DNA from: Kitasatospora paranensis
Lineage (GTDB): Bacteria > Actinomycetota > Actinomycetes > Streptomycetales > Streptomycetaceae
Length of the DNA: 64,000 nt
Assembly (NCBI RefSeq): GCF_039544005.1
Contig: NZ_BAABKV010000001.1
Span: forward strand, 1,054,001-1,118,000
Direction of reading: 5' to 3'
Shown here: positions 46,394 through 54,939 of the stretch, one piece after another
Numbering within the stretch: position 1 is the stretch's first letter
Layout of the letters: every line of letters begins with the position of its first letter
Made by a program: the position numbers and the translations under genes
The notes under the pieces: model-generated
The model's input: the letters and a program-made list of their open reading frames with translations, nothing else
Told to the model about the DNA's origin: nothing
The model's database searches: none

Positions 46394-46700
46394 TCGCGGG
46401 AGGAAGTGAAACATCGGGGTCATGCCGCGTCAATAGGGTGCAGGCAACGGGTGGTTCGAAACGCCACTCGTGTTCACTTGATGAATGGGCGGGATCGGGC
46501 CCCGCCTCGGGCGCTCCGTACGTAGGGCCGGAATCGCCGCGTCGCACGTCCGCCGAGGTTTCCCGGCTCGAAGTCTTGACGACAGCACCTGTACCGGGCG
46601 ACGGTTGGGGCTGCCCGGCCGACCATCCCTCACACCGACCAGGGAGACGGGTCGACGAGTCATGTGCGCACGGAGGGGGCGAGGAACCAGCCGCTCGAAC

Positions 46701-46990
46701 TCATCCCGGGGCGACCGGCCGGTCGCCGAGGATCCGCTCCCACAGCAGCGAGTCCCGCCGGCTCCCGTCGAGCAGGATCGAGGAGTGCGCGACGCCGGAC
46801 GGGCTGAACCCGTTGCGGCGCAGCACCCGCTGCGACAGCAGGTTCTCGAGAGGGGTGGAGGCCTCGGCGCGGTGCAGCCCGAGTTCGTCCGTCATCACCC
46901 GCAGTGCGAGCTCGACGGCGCGTCCGGCGTGTCCCCGGTTCCGGGCGACACTGCCGATCCGCTCCGCCCGGCCCTCCGGGGTGAAGACAC
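46701..46990 (-). pseudogene. C-terminal fragment of a GNAT acetyltransferase
   Basis: The open frame encodes RNRGHAGRAVELALRVMTDE, HRAEASTPLENLLSQRVLRR and NGFSPSGVAHSSILLDG, the second half of a typical GNAT domain with the acetyl-CoA binding segment and final strands. The N-terminal half is not found upstream, where the chitinase terminator lies. An internal GTG at 46898 could give a 65-residue product, but that cannot fold as an acetyltransferase. Probably a remnant. Confidence 0.6.
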
Positions 46991-47047
46991 CGGCCGGCCG
47001 GGCCGGCTCCCACCGCCGGAAGGCCTCCGCACCCCGCGCCGACGACG

Positions 47048-47085
47048 GACGTCCCGCGCCCCGGTGCTCCGGGGCGCGGGACGTC
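47048..47085 (-). terminator. terminator after chitinase
   Basis: Perfect 17-bp stem GACGTCCCGCGCCCCGG / CCGGGGCGCGGGACGTC with a TGCT loop, 53 nt after the chitinase stop. Confidence 0.8.
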
Positions 47086-47137
47086 GGCGGGAGGCGACGG
47101 GACGTCCGCGAGAAGGCGGCGGAGCGTCAGCGGAAGG

Positions 47138-48925
47138 TCAACGACCCTGGAGGGACTTGACGTTGTCGCCGAAGGTCCAGCCCTTCGAGCCGTCCCAGTT
47201 GACCGACCACGTCATGAGCCCCTTCAGGGCACCGCCGAAGGCGTTCCACGACTGGCTGACCAGACTCGGCGCCATGTAGCCGCCGCCCGCGCCGGACTGG
47301 GCCGGCAGCCCGGGCACCTGCTTGTCGTAGGGCACCTTGACCGTGGTGCCCTGGATGGTCAGTCCGTTGTTCAGGCACGTGGTCTGCGCGGTGAAGCCCT
47401 GGACGGTGCCGGCCTGGTAGGAGTCGCCGGAGCAGCCGTACATGCTGCCGTTGTAGTACTGCATGTTCAGCCACCACAGACGGCCGTTGTCGACGTACTT
47501 CTTGATGATCGGCAGGTAGGCGCCCCAGATCGATCCGTAGGTGACGCTGCCACCGGTGACGTACGCGGTTTCCGGTGCCATCGTCAGGCCGAAGCCGGCG
47601 GGCATCTGGGCCAGCACGCCGTCGATGATGCGGATCAGGTTGGACTGGGAGGCGGACAGCGTGGTGATGGTGCCGCTGCCGGACAGGCCGGTCTCGATGT
47701 CGATGTCGATCCCGTCGAAGTTGTACTTCTTGAGGATCGGGACGACGGTCGCCACGAACTTGTCGGCGACGGCGCTGGAACTCAGGTCGATGCCCGCGGC
47801 TGCGCCGCCGATCGACATCAGGAGCGTCGCCCCGGCCGCCTTGGCCTGGCACATCTCGGCGGGGGTCGACACCTTGACGTTGGTGTCCATGCCGTCCTGC
47901 CACAGCACGGTGCCGTCGGAGAGGATCACCGGAAAGGCGGCGTTGATGACGTTGTAGCCGTGCGCGGCGATCCGGCTGTCCGTGATGGGGACCCAGCCCA
48001 TGCCGGGGTGGACCCCGTTGCCGGCACCGTCCCAGTTCTCCCAGTACCCCTGCAGCACCTTGCCCGACGGCCTGGGCTTCGTGGGGCAGGTGTCGCCCGA
48101 GGGGCTGGTGGTCGGCGAGGCGCTCGTCGACGGACTGGTGCTCGGCGAAGCGCTCGTCGACGGACTGGCGGTCGGCGACGCACTGGTCGATGGGCTGGCA
48201 GTCGGGGAAGCGCTGCTCGACGGGCTGGCGGTCGGCGAGGGGCTGCTGCCGCCGGGGCCGGTGAGCGACACGTCGTCCGCGTAGTACGTGGGCTGCCCGT
48301 ACCAGCCGTGCAGGAAGACGGTCACCGAGGTGGTGTTCGCCCCGGTGGTGAAGCTGACGCTGAGCTGGCCGTACGACGGGCTGCTCGGCGTCCAGGTGGA
48401 CGGGTCACTGGCGAGACCGGTGCCGGTGGCGCCCAGGTAGACGTAGCTGCCCTGGACGTAGGCGCTCAGCGTGTACTGCGAGTTGGGCTGCACGCTGATG
48501 GTCTGGGTGCACTGGGCGTTGTCCTGGCCGGCCGGCGTGGCCTTGAGCGCGGAGGCGCCGGAGTGGACCGGACTGCCGACGGCCGCGCCGGAACCGCCGG
48601 AGCACGTCCAGCCGGAGAGACCGCTCTCGAATCCGGGATTGGACACCAGGTTGGGGGTGGCGGCCCCGGCCGTGACGGAGCCGGCCACGGCGAGCCCGGC
48701 TCCGATGACTGCGGCAGCGCTGACCCCCGCGAGGGAACGCCGCAGGACGGTGGGACGCTGCTCGCGGCGGCCGCTCCGGTTCGCCTGCACTGCGCGGGTC
48801 GCCCTCTGCCGGCGGGGAGTTCCGGACGGCTCGTTCCCGGCCCGGTCGCCTTCGAGCCGGCCGGGATCCGGGCAGGGGCCGACCGGGCCCGACAGGCGTG
48901 GCGTACGCGACCTCCGACGGAACAT
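47138..48925 (-). CDS. secreted GH18 chitinase with N-terminal carbohydrate-binding module
   Basis: 595 residues. An unusually long basic lead (about 60 residues) precedes the hydrophobic signal segment LAGVSAAAVIGAGLAVAGS. Residues about 90-223 are a jelly-roll CBM (NLVSNPGFESGLSGW at its start), 228-277 a Pro/Ser/Thr repeat linker, and 285-595 the GH18 barrel with LLMSIGGAAAG and catalytic DGIDIDIE (Glu411). GGGAGC precedes the ATG at 48925. A DasR-like site lies upstream. It hydrolyses chitin extracellularly. Intact. Confidence 0.95.
   Translation of the reverse strand: MFRRRSRTPRLSGPVGPCPDPGRLEGDRAGNEPSGTPRRQRATRAVQANRSGRREQRPTVLRRSLAGVSAAAVIGAGLAVAGSVTAGAATPNLVSNPGFESGLSGWTCSGGSGAAVGSPVHSGASALKATPAGQDNAQCTQTISVQPNSQYTLSAYVQGSYVYLGATGTGLASDPSTWTPSSPSYGQLSVSFTTGANTTSVTVFLHGWYGQPTYYADDVSLTGPGGSSPSPTASPSSSASPTASPSTSASPTASPSTSASPSTSPSTSASPTTSPSGDTCPTKPRPSGKVLQGYWENWDGAGNGVHPGMGWVPITDSRIAAHGYNVINAAFPVILSDGTVLWQDGMDTNVKVSTPAEMCQAKAAGATLLMSIGGAAAGIDLSSSAVADKFVATVVPILKKYNFDGIDIDIETGLSGSGTITTLSASQSNLIRIIDGVLAQMPAGFGLTMAPETAYVTGGSVTYGSIWGAYLPIIKKYVDNGRLWWLNMQYYNGSMYGCSGDSYQAGTVQGFTAQTTCLNNGLTIQGTTVKVPYDKQVPGLPAQSGAGGGYMAPSLVSQSWNAFGGALKGLMTWSVNWDGSKGWTFGDNVKSLQGR
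48101..48245. repeat. 30-bp tandem repeat encoding chitinase linker
   Basis: Nearly five copies of a 30-nt unit encode the SPSTSASPTA-type linker between CBM and catalytic domain. Confidence 0.75.
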
Positions 48926-49057
48926 GCTGTGCTCCCTTCCCGCCGAGCGCCATGGACATGACCATCGCGTGGGGGCGTGACGCCCGGCTCTGGGTGAGGT
49001 GGGGACATGTGGGGCTGTGCCGAACCGGATCGTAGGAGGGGCGACAAGGCGCGGTCA

Positions 49058-49073
49058 ATAGGTCTGGACCAAT
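49058..49073. promoter_or_regulatory. DasR-like (dre) site upstream of chitinase
   Basis: Read on the minus strand, ATTGGTCCAGACCTAT matches the dre consensus ACTGGTCTAGACCAGT at 12 of 16 positions, with the TGGTC and AGACC arms intact. 133 nt upstream of the chitinase start, in the 48926-49322 divergent region. Confidence 0.6.
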
Positions 49074-49322
49074 CGCCAGGAGTGCGCCGCTGCCGCCGCC
49101 TGCCGGCGGTCCTCCGGGGACGGCGCCCGACGCCGACAACCCTGTCAGGTCCGCCACGCCCGCCACGCCCGCCGGCGGCGCGCACTGCTCGACGTGTTCC
49201 GTTCAAACGCCCGTTGCCCGATGATGGGGTGACTCGACGTCGGCGACCCCCATGCTGCTCTCGGCAGTGCGCCTACGCGCGTAGTTCTGCCCTCTGTCCC
49301 CACGGCACGAGGAGTTTGACGG

Positions 49323-51090
49323 ATGCCCAGAAACGACATGCCAGCCCACAGGAGCCGGTTCGCGCTCGCGGCGGCGGCCCTGGCCGCCCTCACCGGCTTC
49401 GCCGCGACCCCGCAGGCCGCGACCGCCGCCCCGGCGACAGCGACCGTCGCCCCCGCAACCGCCGCGGCCCCGGCTGCCGCTGCCGCCACCCCCACCGGGT
49501 GCTGTTCGACAACACCAAGGCGGAGACCGCCGGGAACGCCGACTGGATCATCAGCACCAGCCAGCCCGACCCGCTGGCCCAGAACGCCAACCCCACCACC
49601 GAGGCGAGCTGGACGGGCGCACTCTCCGCCTGGGGCGTCGCCCTGCAGAAGACCGGCGCCTACAGCCTCAAGACCCTGCCCTCCGGCTCCACCATCACCT
49701 ACGGCACCGGCGGCGCGCTCGACCTCGCCAACTTCGACACCTTCGTGCTCCCGGAGCCGAACGTCCGGCTCTCCACCGCCGAGAAGACCGCGGTGATGAC
49801 GTTCGTGCAACACGGCGGCGGGCTGTTCCTGATCTCCGACCACACCGCCAGCGACCGCAACAACGACGGCTGGGACTCCCCGCCATCATGAACGACCTGC
49901 TGACCGACAACGGTGTCGACAACACCGACCCGTTCGGCTTCTCGGTGGACCTCCTCAACATCACCACCGACAACCCGCGCGCGATCAGCGACAGTTCGGA
50001 CCCGGTGCTGCACGGCCCGTTCGGCACCGTCACCGGCTCCATCCTGCGCAACGGCACCACCTTCACCCTCAAGCCCGCCGACAACCCGTCGGTGAAGGGC
50101 CTGGTCTACCGGACGGGATACAGCGGCAACACCGGCGCCTTCTTCGTCACCAGCACCTTCGGCAGCGGCCGCGTCGCCATCTGGGGCGACAGCTCCACCA
50201 TCGACGACGGCACCGGACAGAGCGGCAACACCCTCTACAACGGCTGGGACGACCCCGCCGGCACCGACGCCGCCCTCGCCCTCAACGCCACCGCCTGGCT
50301 GGCCTCCGGGAGCGGCACCGGCAGCGGCAGCGGCAGCGTCACCCTCACCAATCCCGGCAGCCGCACCGCCACCGTCGGCACCGCCACCGGCCTCCAGCTG
50401 GCCGCGACCGACACCGCCGGCGGCACTCTCGGCTACGGCGCGACCGGCCTCCCCGCGGGCCTGACGCTCAACGCCACGACCGGCCTGATCAGCGGCACCC
50501 CCACCACCGCCGGAACGTACAGCGTGACTGCCACCGCGACCGACTCCACCGGCCCCTCCGCCTCGGCCTCGTTCACCTGGACGGTCGGCACGGCCGGCGG
50601 CGGGTGCACCGCCGCCCAACTCCTCACCAACCCGGGCTTCGAGGCCGGCTCGACCGCCTCCTGGACGGAGACCAACTCCGGCGGCTCCAGCAGCATCAAC
50701 AGCAGCTCCAGCGAGCCGCCGCACTCCGGCACGTACGACGCCTGGCTGGACGGGTACGGCACGACGACCACCGACACCCTCGCCCAGTCCGTCACCCTGC
50801 CGACCGGCTGCGCCAGCGCCACCCTGAGCTTCTGGCTGCACATCGACACCGCCGGCTCGGGCACCACGGTCTTCGACACCCTCAAGGTCCAGGTGCTGAA
50901 CTCCTCCGGCGCGGTGCTCTCCACCCTCGCCACCTACTCCAACACCGATGCCGCCAGCGGCTACCAGCAGCACAGCTTCAGCCTGGCCGCGTACGCCGGG
51001 CAGACGGTGACGGTGAAGTTCACCGGCGCCGAGGACTACACCAAGCAGACGTCGTTCGTGCTGGACGACACCGCGGTCAACGTCTCCTGA
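49323..51090 (+). CDS. secreted protein with DUF4350-like domain, Ig-like domain and jelly-roll end (frame changes near 49500 and 49888)
   Basis: About 588 residues when bridged. A Sec signal with a long Ala-rich stretch ([19 protein letters not shown]) precedes a glutamine-amidotransferase-like/DUF4350 domain: [34 protein letters not shown] and [19 protein letters not shown] putative Ig domain ([37 protein letters not shown]) and a jelly-roll module ([17 protein letters not shown]) follow. Two breaks: one base missing near 49500 and one C missing in TCCCCGCC at 49885. GAGGAG precedes the ATG. Function unknown; divergent from chitinase. Confidence 0.72.
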
Positions 51091-51320
51091 CACCGCGGAC
51101 CCCGGTCGGCCCCTGCCACCCGGCGGGGGCCGATCGGTGCGACCGCGTGCGCCGCACGGCGGTCGGCGGTACTCCCCTCCTCGTATCGAAGCAGCAGGCT
51201 GCGCCCTCGCGGAGCGCCGGCGGCCGTGGGCCGGGATGCCGACGGCCGCCCGGCGTCCGGGCCGGGCCCTGCGCCTCGGCGTGTCAGGAAGATTGACATG
51301 CCAGGCACTCCCTCCCATCA

Positions 51321-51334
51321 TGGGAGCGCTCCCA
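51321..51334. promoter_or_regulatory. perfect CebR-type operator
   Basis: TGGGAGCGCTCCCA, identical to the published CebR consensus for cello-oligosaccharide control in Streptomyces; the dyad extends one base each side. 123 nt upstream of the CBM2-bearing enzyme. Confidence 0.8.
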
Positions 51335-51456
51335 TCCCCATCCGCCGCACGCATCGTCGACGGTCGACGCGGCGCCCGCGCCGCACACCCACCCGTCCGT
51401 CGTCCGGCTCCGCGGCATGGCCCCGGGCCGGCGTATCACCCGGGAGGAACACCCCC

Positions 51457-53565
51457 ATGCTGTTCCGCAGGAGACCAGACGGGCTCCGCCGCCCCCTCGC
51501 CGTGACGGCCTCGGCAGCCCTGGCCGTGGTGGCCGCGGCACTGCCGCTGTCCACCCCCGCCGCCGCGGCCGACCCCGCCGCCACCGGCGACACCACGGTC
51601 ACGGTCAACGCGAGCGCGGGCCTGGGCACCGTCGGTTCCACCGCACTCGGCGCCAACACCGCCATCTGGGACTCGTCCATGAACGACCCCCAGGTGGTCT
51701 CCCTGTACAAAGCCGCCGGGATCGGCGCACTGCGCTACCCGGGCGGCTCCTACTCCGACACCTACCACTGGGTCGACAACACCGCGCCCGGTGGCTACGT
51801 CGCCCCGGGCACCGACTTCGACGCCTTCATGGGAACCGTGAAGGCGTCCGGCGCCCAGCCGATCCTGATCGCCAACTACGGCTCCGGCACGCCCCAGGAG
51901 GCCGCGGACTGGGTCCGCTACGCCAACGTCACCAAGGGCTACGGGGCGAAGTACTGGGAGATCGGCAACGAGATCTACGGCAACGGCGTCTACGGCAGCG
52001 GCTGGGAGAACGACACCCACGCGGACAAGACGCCGGACCAGTACGCCAGGGAGGTCAAGGCCTACGCCGCGGTCATGAAGGCCGTCGACCCCACCGTCAG
52101 GATCGGTGCGGTGCTCACCATGCCCGGCAACTGGCCGGACGGATCGGTGGCCGCGGGCGACAGCGGCGACTGGAACCACACCGTGCTCGCCGCCGTCGCC
52201 CACGACGTCGACTTCGTCAGCGTCCACTGGTACCCGAACACCGGCAACGGCGACCAGTCGCTCGCCGCCGTGCAGCAACTGCCCGGTGAGCTCCGCGAGG
52301 TGCGCAACCTGGTGAACCAGTACGCGGGCGCCGACTCCGCGAACATCGGCATCGCGATGACCGAGGTGAACTCCAACTCCGGCAGCGGCGCCTTCACCAG
52401 CCGCCCCAACGGCCTGTTCGCCGCGGAGGCCATGATCACGGCCCTGGAGAACGGCGTCTTCAACGTGGACTGGTGGGACACCCACAACGGCGCCGGCGCC
52501 GTCACCACGGTGGGCGGTGAGACCGACTTCGGCGACATGGGCATGCTGTCGAACGGCAGTTGCTCCGGCAGCGTCTGCGAGCCGGCGGTCGACACCCCGT
52601 TCGCGCCGTACTACGGCATCAAGGCGCTGGGCGCCCTGAGCGATCCGGGTGACACCATGGTGGCCTCCGGCGCCTCCGAGGCCCAGGTCTCGTCGCACGC
52701 GGTGCTCCGGGCCGACGGCGACCTCAGCGTTCTGCTGCTGAACAAGAGTTCCACCGCCTCACACACCGTGGACCTGCGGTACCTGGGCTTCACCGCCGAC
52801 TCCTCGGCCCCCTCCGTCCAGCGCTGGGCGCCCGGTGACGACGGACTGGTGGACGCGACCGGGACGGCCACCTCCGCGTCGGCTACCCTGGCCCCGTACT
52901 CCGTCACCGTGCTGACCGTGCACCCGAAGAGCGGCACCGGTTCGTCCGCCGCCACTGTCGGCACCCCCGGGGCTCCGCAGACCACCTCGGTGGGCGCCAA
53001 CACCGTCACGGTGAGCTGGCCGGCCACCACCGGCGCCGTGGACCGCTACGAGGTCTACGAGCAGCTCGGCACCACCATCCAGCTGCTCGGTTCGTCCACC
53101 GGCACCTCCGCCACGCTCTACAACCTGCCGCCGGGCTCCCGGCACACGGTCAACGTGCTGGCCCGGGACCAGGCAGGGCGCCTCTCCCGGCCCTCCGTCC
53201 CGCTGACCTTCACCACCGGCACGCCGAACGACAGCACCTGCACGGTCTCCTACCAGGTGACCACCAGCTGGAGCAACGGCTTCGTCGCCAACGTCGTGGT
53301 GAGCAACCTCGGCCCGGCGGACATCAACGGCTGGACGCTGGACTTCGACTGGCCGTCCACCGGGCAGTCCACGAGCTCGTGGTGGAACGCCGACATCACC
53401 AGTACGGGCCAGCACGTCCGGGTGACCAACGGTCAGTACAACGCGAAGCTCGCGCCGAACGGGGGCAACTCCGTCAACTTCGGCTTCGTCGGCGGCAACA
53501 ACGGCGCCAACCCGTCCCCGACCGTCTTCAGGCTGAACGGAACGGTCTGCCGGACGATCATCTGA
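51457..53565 (+). CDS. secreted GH-A clan glycosidase with FN3 and CBM2 domains
   Basis: 702 residues, intact. A Sec signal (LAVTASAALAVVAAALPLST) is followed by a TIM-barrel domain related to alpha-L-arabinofuranosidase/GH51-like enzymes: acid/base in YWEIGNEIYG (Glu172), nucleophile in IAMTEVNSNSG (Glu303). A beta-sandwich extends to about residue 495, an FN3 domain covers about 508-592 (TVTVSWPATTGAVDRYEVYE), and a cellulose-binding CBM2 about 597-702 (STCTVSYQVTTSWSNGFVAN to the final Cys). The CebR-type box upstream implies induction by cellulose breakdown products. Exact substrate unknown. Confidence 0.9.
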   Translation: MLFRRRPDGLRRPLAVTASAALAVVAAALPLSTPAAAADPAATGDTTVTVNASAGLGTVGSTALGANTAIWDSSMNDPQVVSLYKAAGIGALRYPGGSYSDTYHWVDNTAPGGYVAPGTDFDAFMGTVKASGAQPILIANYGSGTPQEAADWVRYANVTKGYGAKYWEIGNEIYGNGVYGSGWENDTHADKTPDQYAREVKAYAAVMKAVDPTVRIGAVLTMPGNWPDGSVAAGDSGDWNHTVLAAVAHDVDFVSVHWYPNTGNGDQSLAAVQQLPGELREVRNLVNQYAGADSANIGIAMTEVNSNSGSGAFTSRPNGLFAAEAMITALENGVFNVDWWDTHNGAGAVTTVGGETDFGDMGMLSNGSCSGSVCEPAVDTPFAPYYGIKALGALSDPGDTMVASGASEAQVSSHAVLRADGDLSVLLLNKSSTASHTVDLRYLGFTADSSAPSVQRWAPGDDGLVDATGTATSASATLAPYSVTVLTVHPKSGTGSSAATVGTPGAPQTTSVGANTVTVSWPATTGAVDRYEVYEQLGTTIQLLGSSTGTSATLYNLPPGSRHTVNVLARDQAGRLSRPSVPLTFTTGTPNDSTCTVSYQVTTSWSNGFVANVVVSNLGPADINGWTLDFDWPSTGQSTSSWWNADITSTGQHVRVTNGQYNAKLAPNGGNSVNFGFVGGNNGANPSPTVFRLNGTVCRTII

Positions 53566-53578
53566 TCCGCACCACCAC

Positions 53579-53611
53579 CCGGGTGGGAGCGGCCCCGCCG
53601 CCCCCACCCGG
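53579..53611. terminator. terminator between GH-A gene and citrate synthase
   Basis: Stem CCGGGTGGG / CCCACCCGG with a 15-nt loop, between convergent genes. Confidence 0.6.
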
Positions 53612-53648
53612 AGCGCCTCTCCGACATCGACAGGGCCGGCGGGGCCGG

Positions 53649-54800
53649 TCAGGCCGTCGGCAGCGGCTGCGGGGCCACCGGGCCGGTGTAGCGGGCGGCC
53701 GGTCGGATGATCTTCGGGTCGGCGGCCTGCTCCAGGATGTTGGCGCTCCAGCCGATCGCGCGGGCGGCGGCGAAGGTGGGGGTGAACATCTCCCTGGGGA
53801 GACCGCACAGGTGCATCACCACGCCGGCGTAGAACTCGACGTTGGTGTGGAGTTCACGACCGGGCTTCAGCTCGGCCAGGATCGCCTCGACCTGGACCTC
53901 CACCTGCACGGCGAGGTCGACCAGTTCGCCGCCGATCGACTCGGCGATCCCGCGCAGCATCCGCGAGCGCGGATCCTCGGTGCGGTAGACGGCGTGACCG
54001 AAGCCCATGATCCGGTCGCCGGCCAGGACGCGCTCGCGGATCCAGCCGTCGATCCGCTCCGGAGTGCCGATCGCGTCCAGGGTGTCCAGCGCCCGGCTCG
54101 GCGCACCGCCGTGCAGCGGCCCGGAGAGCGCGCCCAGCCCGCCCACCAGGCAGGCCACCAGGTCGGCCCCGGTGGAGGCGATCACCCTGACCGTGAAGGT
54201 GGAGGCGTTGAAGCCGTGGTCCACCGTGGAGATCAGGTACTGCTCGATCGCCCGCGCCTTGGCCGGCTCGGGTTCCTCGCCGGTCAGCATGTAGAGGTAG
54301 TTGGCCGCGTGGCCGAGGTCGTCGCGCGGTTCGACCGGCTGCTGCCCCTGCTGAAGCCGGTGCAGCGCGGTCAGGACGGTGGGCACCAGCGCCGCGGCGA
54401 ACAGCGCGTCCTCGACCCGCCGGTCGGACCCGGTGTCGAAGAGCGGCCGGATGCCGCGGTCGGCGGCGGCGATCGAGAGCGCAGCACCCAGGGCTGCGAG
54501 CGGACCGCCGTGGACGGTGCCCGCCGCCAGCGCGGGAAGCAGCGGGCGCAGTACGTCGGGCAGCCGGCGCAGCGGTGCGGTGCGGGCGAGGAAGGCGGCG
54601 CGGCGGGAGGCGTCGGGCAGGTCGCCGAGCAGCATCAGGTGCCAGACGTCCTCCAGGGTGCGCTCCTCGGCGAGCTCTATCGCCGAGTACTGGCGGTAGT
54701 GGTAGAAGCCCTCCAGCCCGCGGACGTCGCTGAGCTCGGTGTCGGTGACCACGACGCCCTTCAGGCCGCGCGGGACCTCGATCTCGGTGGTGCTCGGCAT
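53649..54800 (-). CDS. citrate synthase-family protein with Asp-to-Glu change at catalytic position
   Basis: 383 residues. Citrate-synthase motifs: STVDHGFNASTFTVR (His195), LSGPLHGGAPS (His230), MGFGHAVYRTEDPRS (His269), and HTNVEFYAGVV where the general-base Asp of NVDFYSG is Glu322. AAAGGGG precedes the ATG at 54800. It is divergent from a DNA-binding citrate-synthase-like protein; such pairs occur in Streptomyces beside the true citrate synthase gene elsewhere. Could be a citrate or 2-methylcitrate synthase of altered activity. Confidence 0.9.
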   Translation of the reverse strand: MPSTTEIEVPRGLKGVVVTDTELSDVRGLEGFYHYRQYSAIELAEERTLEDVWHLMLLGDLPDASRRAAFLARTAPLRRLPDVLRPLLPALAAGTVHGGPLAALGAALSIAAADRGIRPLFDTGSDRRVEDALFAAALVPTVLTALHRLQQGQQPVEPRDDLGHAANYLYMLTGEEPEPAKARAIEQYLISTVDHGFNASTFTVRVIASTGADLVACLVGGLGALSGPLHGGAPSRALDTLDAIGTPERIDGWIRERVLAGDRIMGFGHAVYRTEDPRSRMLRGIAESIGGELVDLAVQVEVQVEAILAELKPGRELHTNVEFYAGVVMHLCGLPREMFTPTFAAARAIGWSANILEQAADPKIIRPAARYTGPVAPQPLPTA

Positions 54801-54849
54801 GGCAGTGGCCCCTTTCGTGGGTGATTCCGTGGACGTTCTGTACTCTCCG

Positions 54850-54886
54850 ATCATTGATCGATGTTGTCAATGTTGATCCTGATCAA
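54850..54886. promoter_or_regulatory. GATC-rich dyads in divergent citrate synthase promoter
   Basis: TTGATC-CT-GATCAA (54873-54886) is a perfect dyad; upstream are further half-sites GATCATTGATC and ATGTTGTCAAT. AT-rich compared with flanks. The neighbouring HTH-bearing synthase is an obvious candidate to bind it. Confidence 0.5.
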
Positions 54887-54939
54887 TGTGCAATACTGTG
54901 GATCATCATCGGGATACGGCAGGAGGACGAGGGCGAACC

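Noticed and set aside
48101..48245. CRISPR-like repeat
   Set aside because: The 30-bp units are contiguous without spacers and encode the chitinase Ser/Pro linker.
44533..53565. Biosynthetic gene cluster for a natural product
   Set aside because: The secreted proteins here are polysaccharide-related; no PKS, NRPS, terpene or RiPP core genes are visible in the window.
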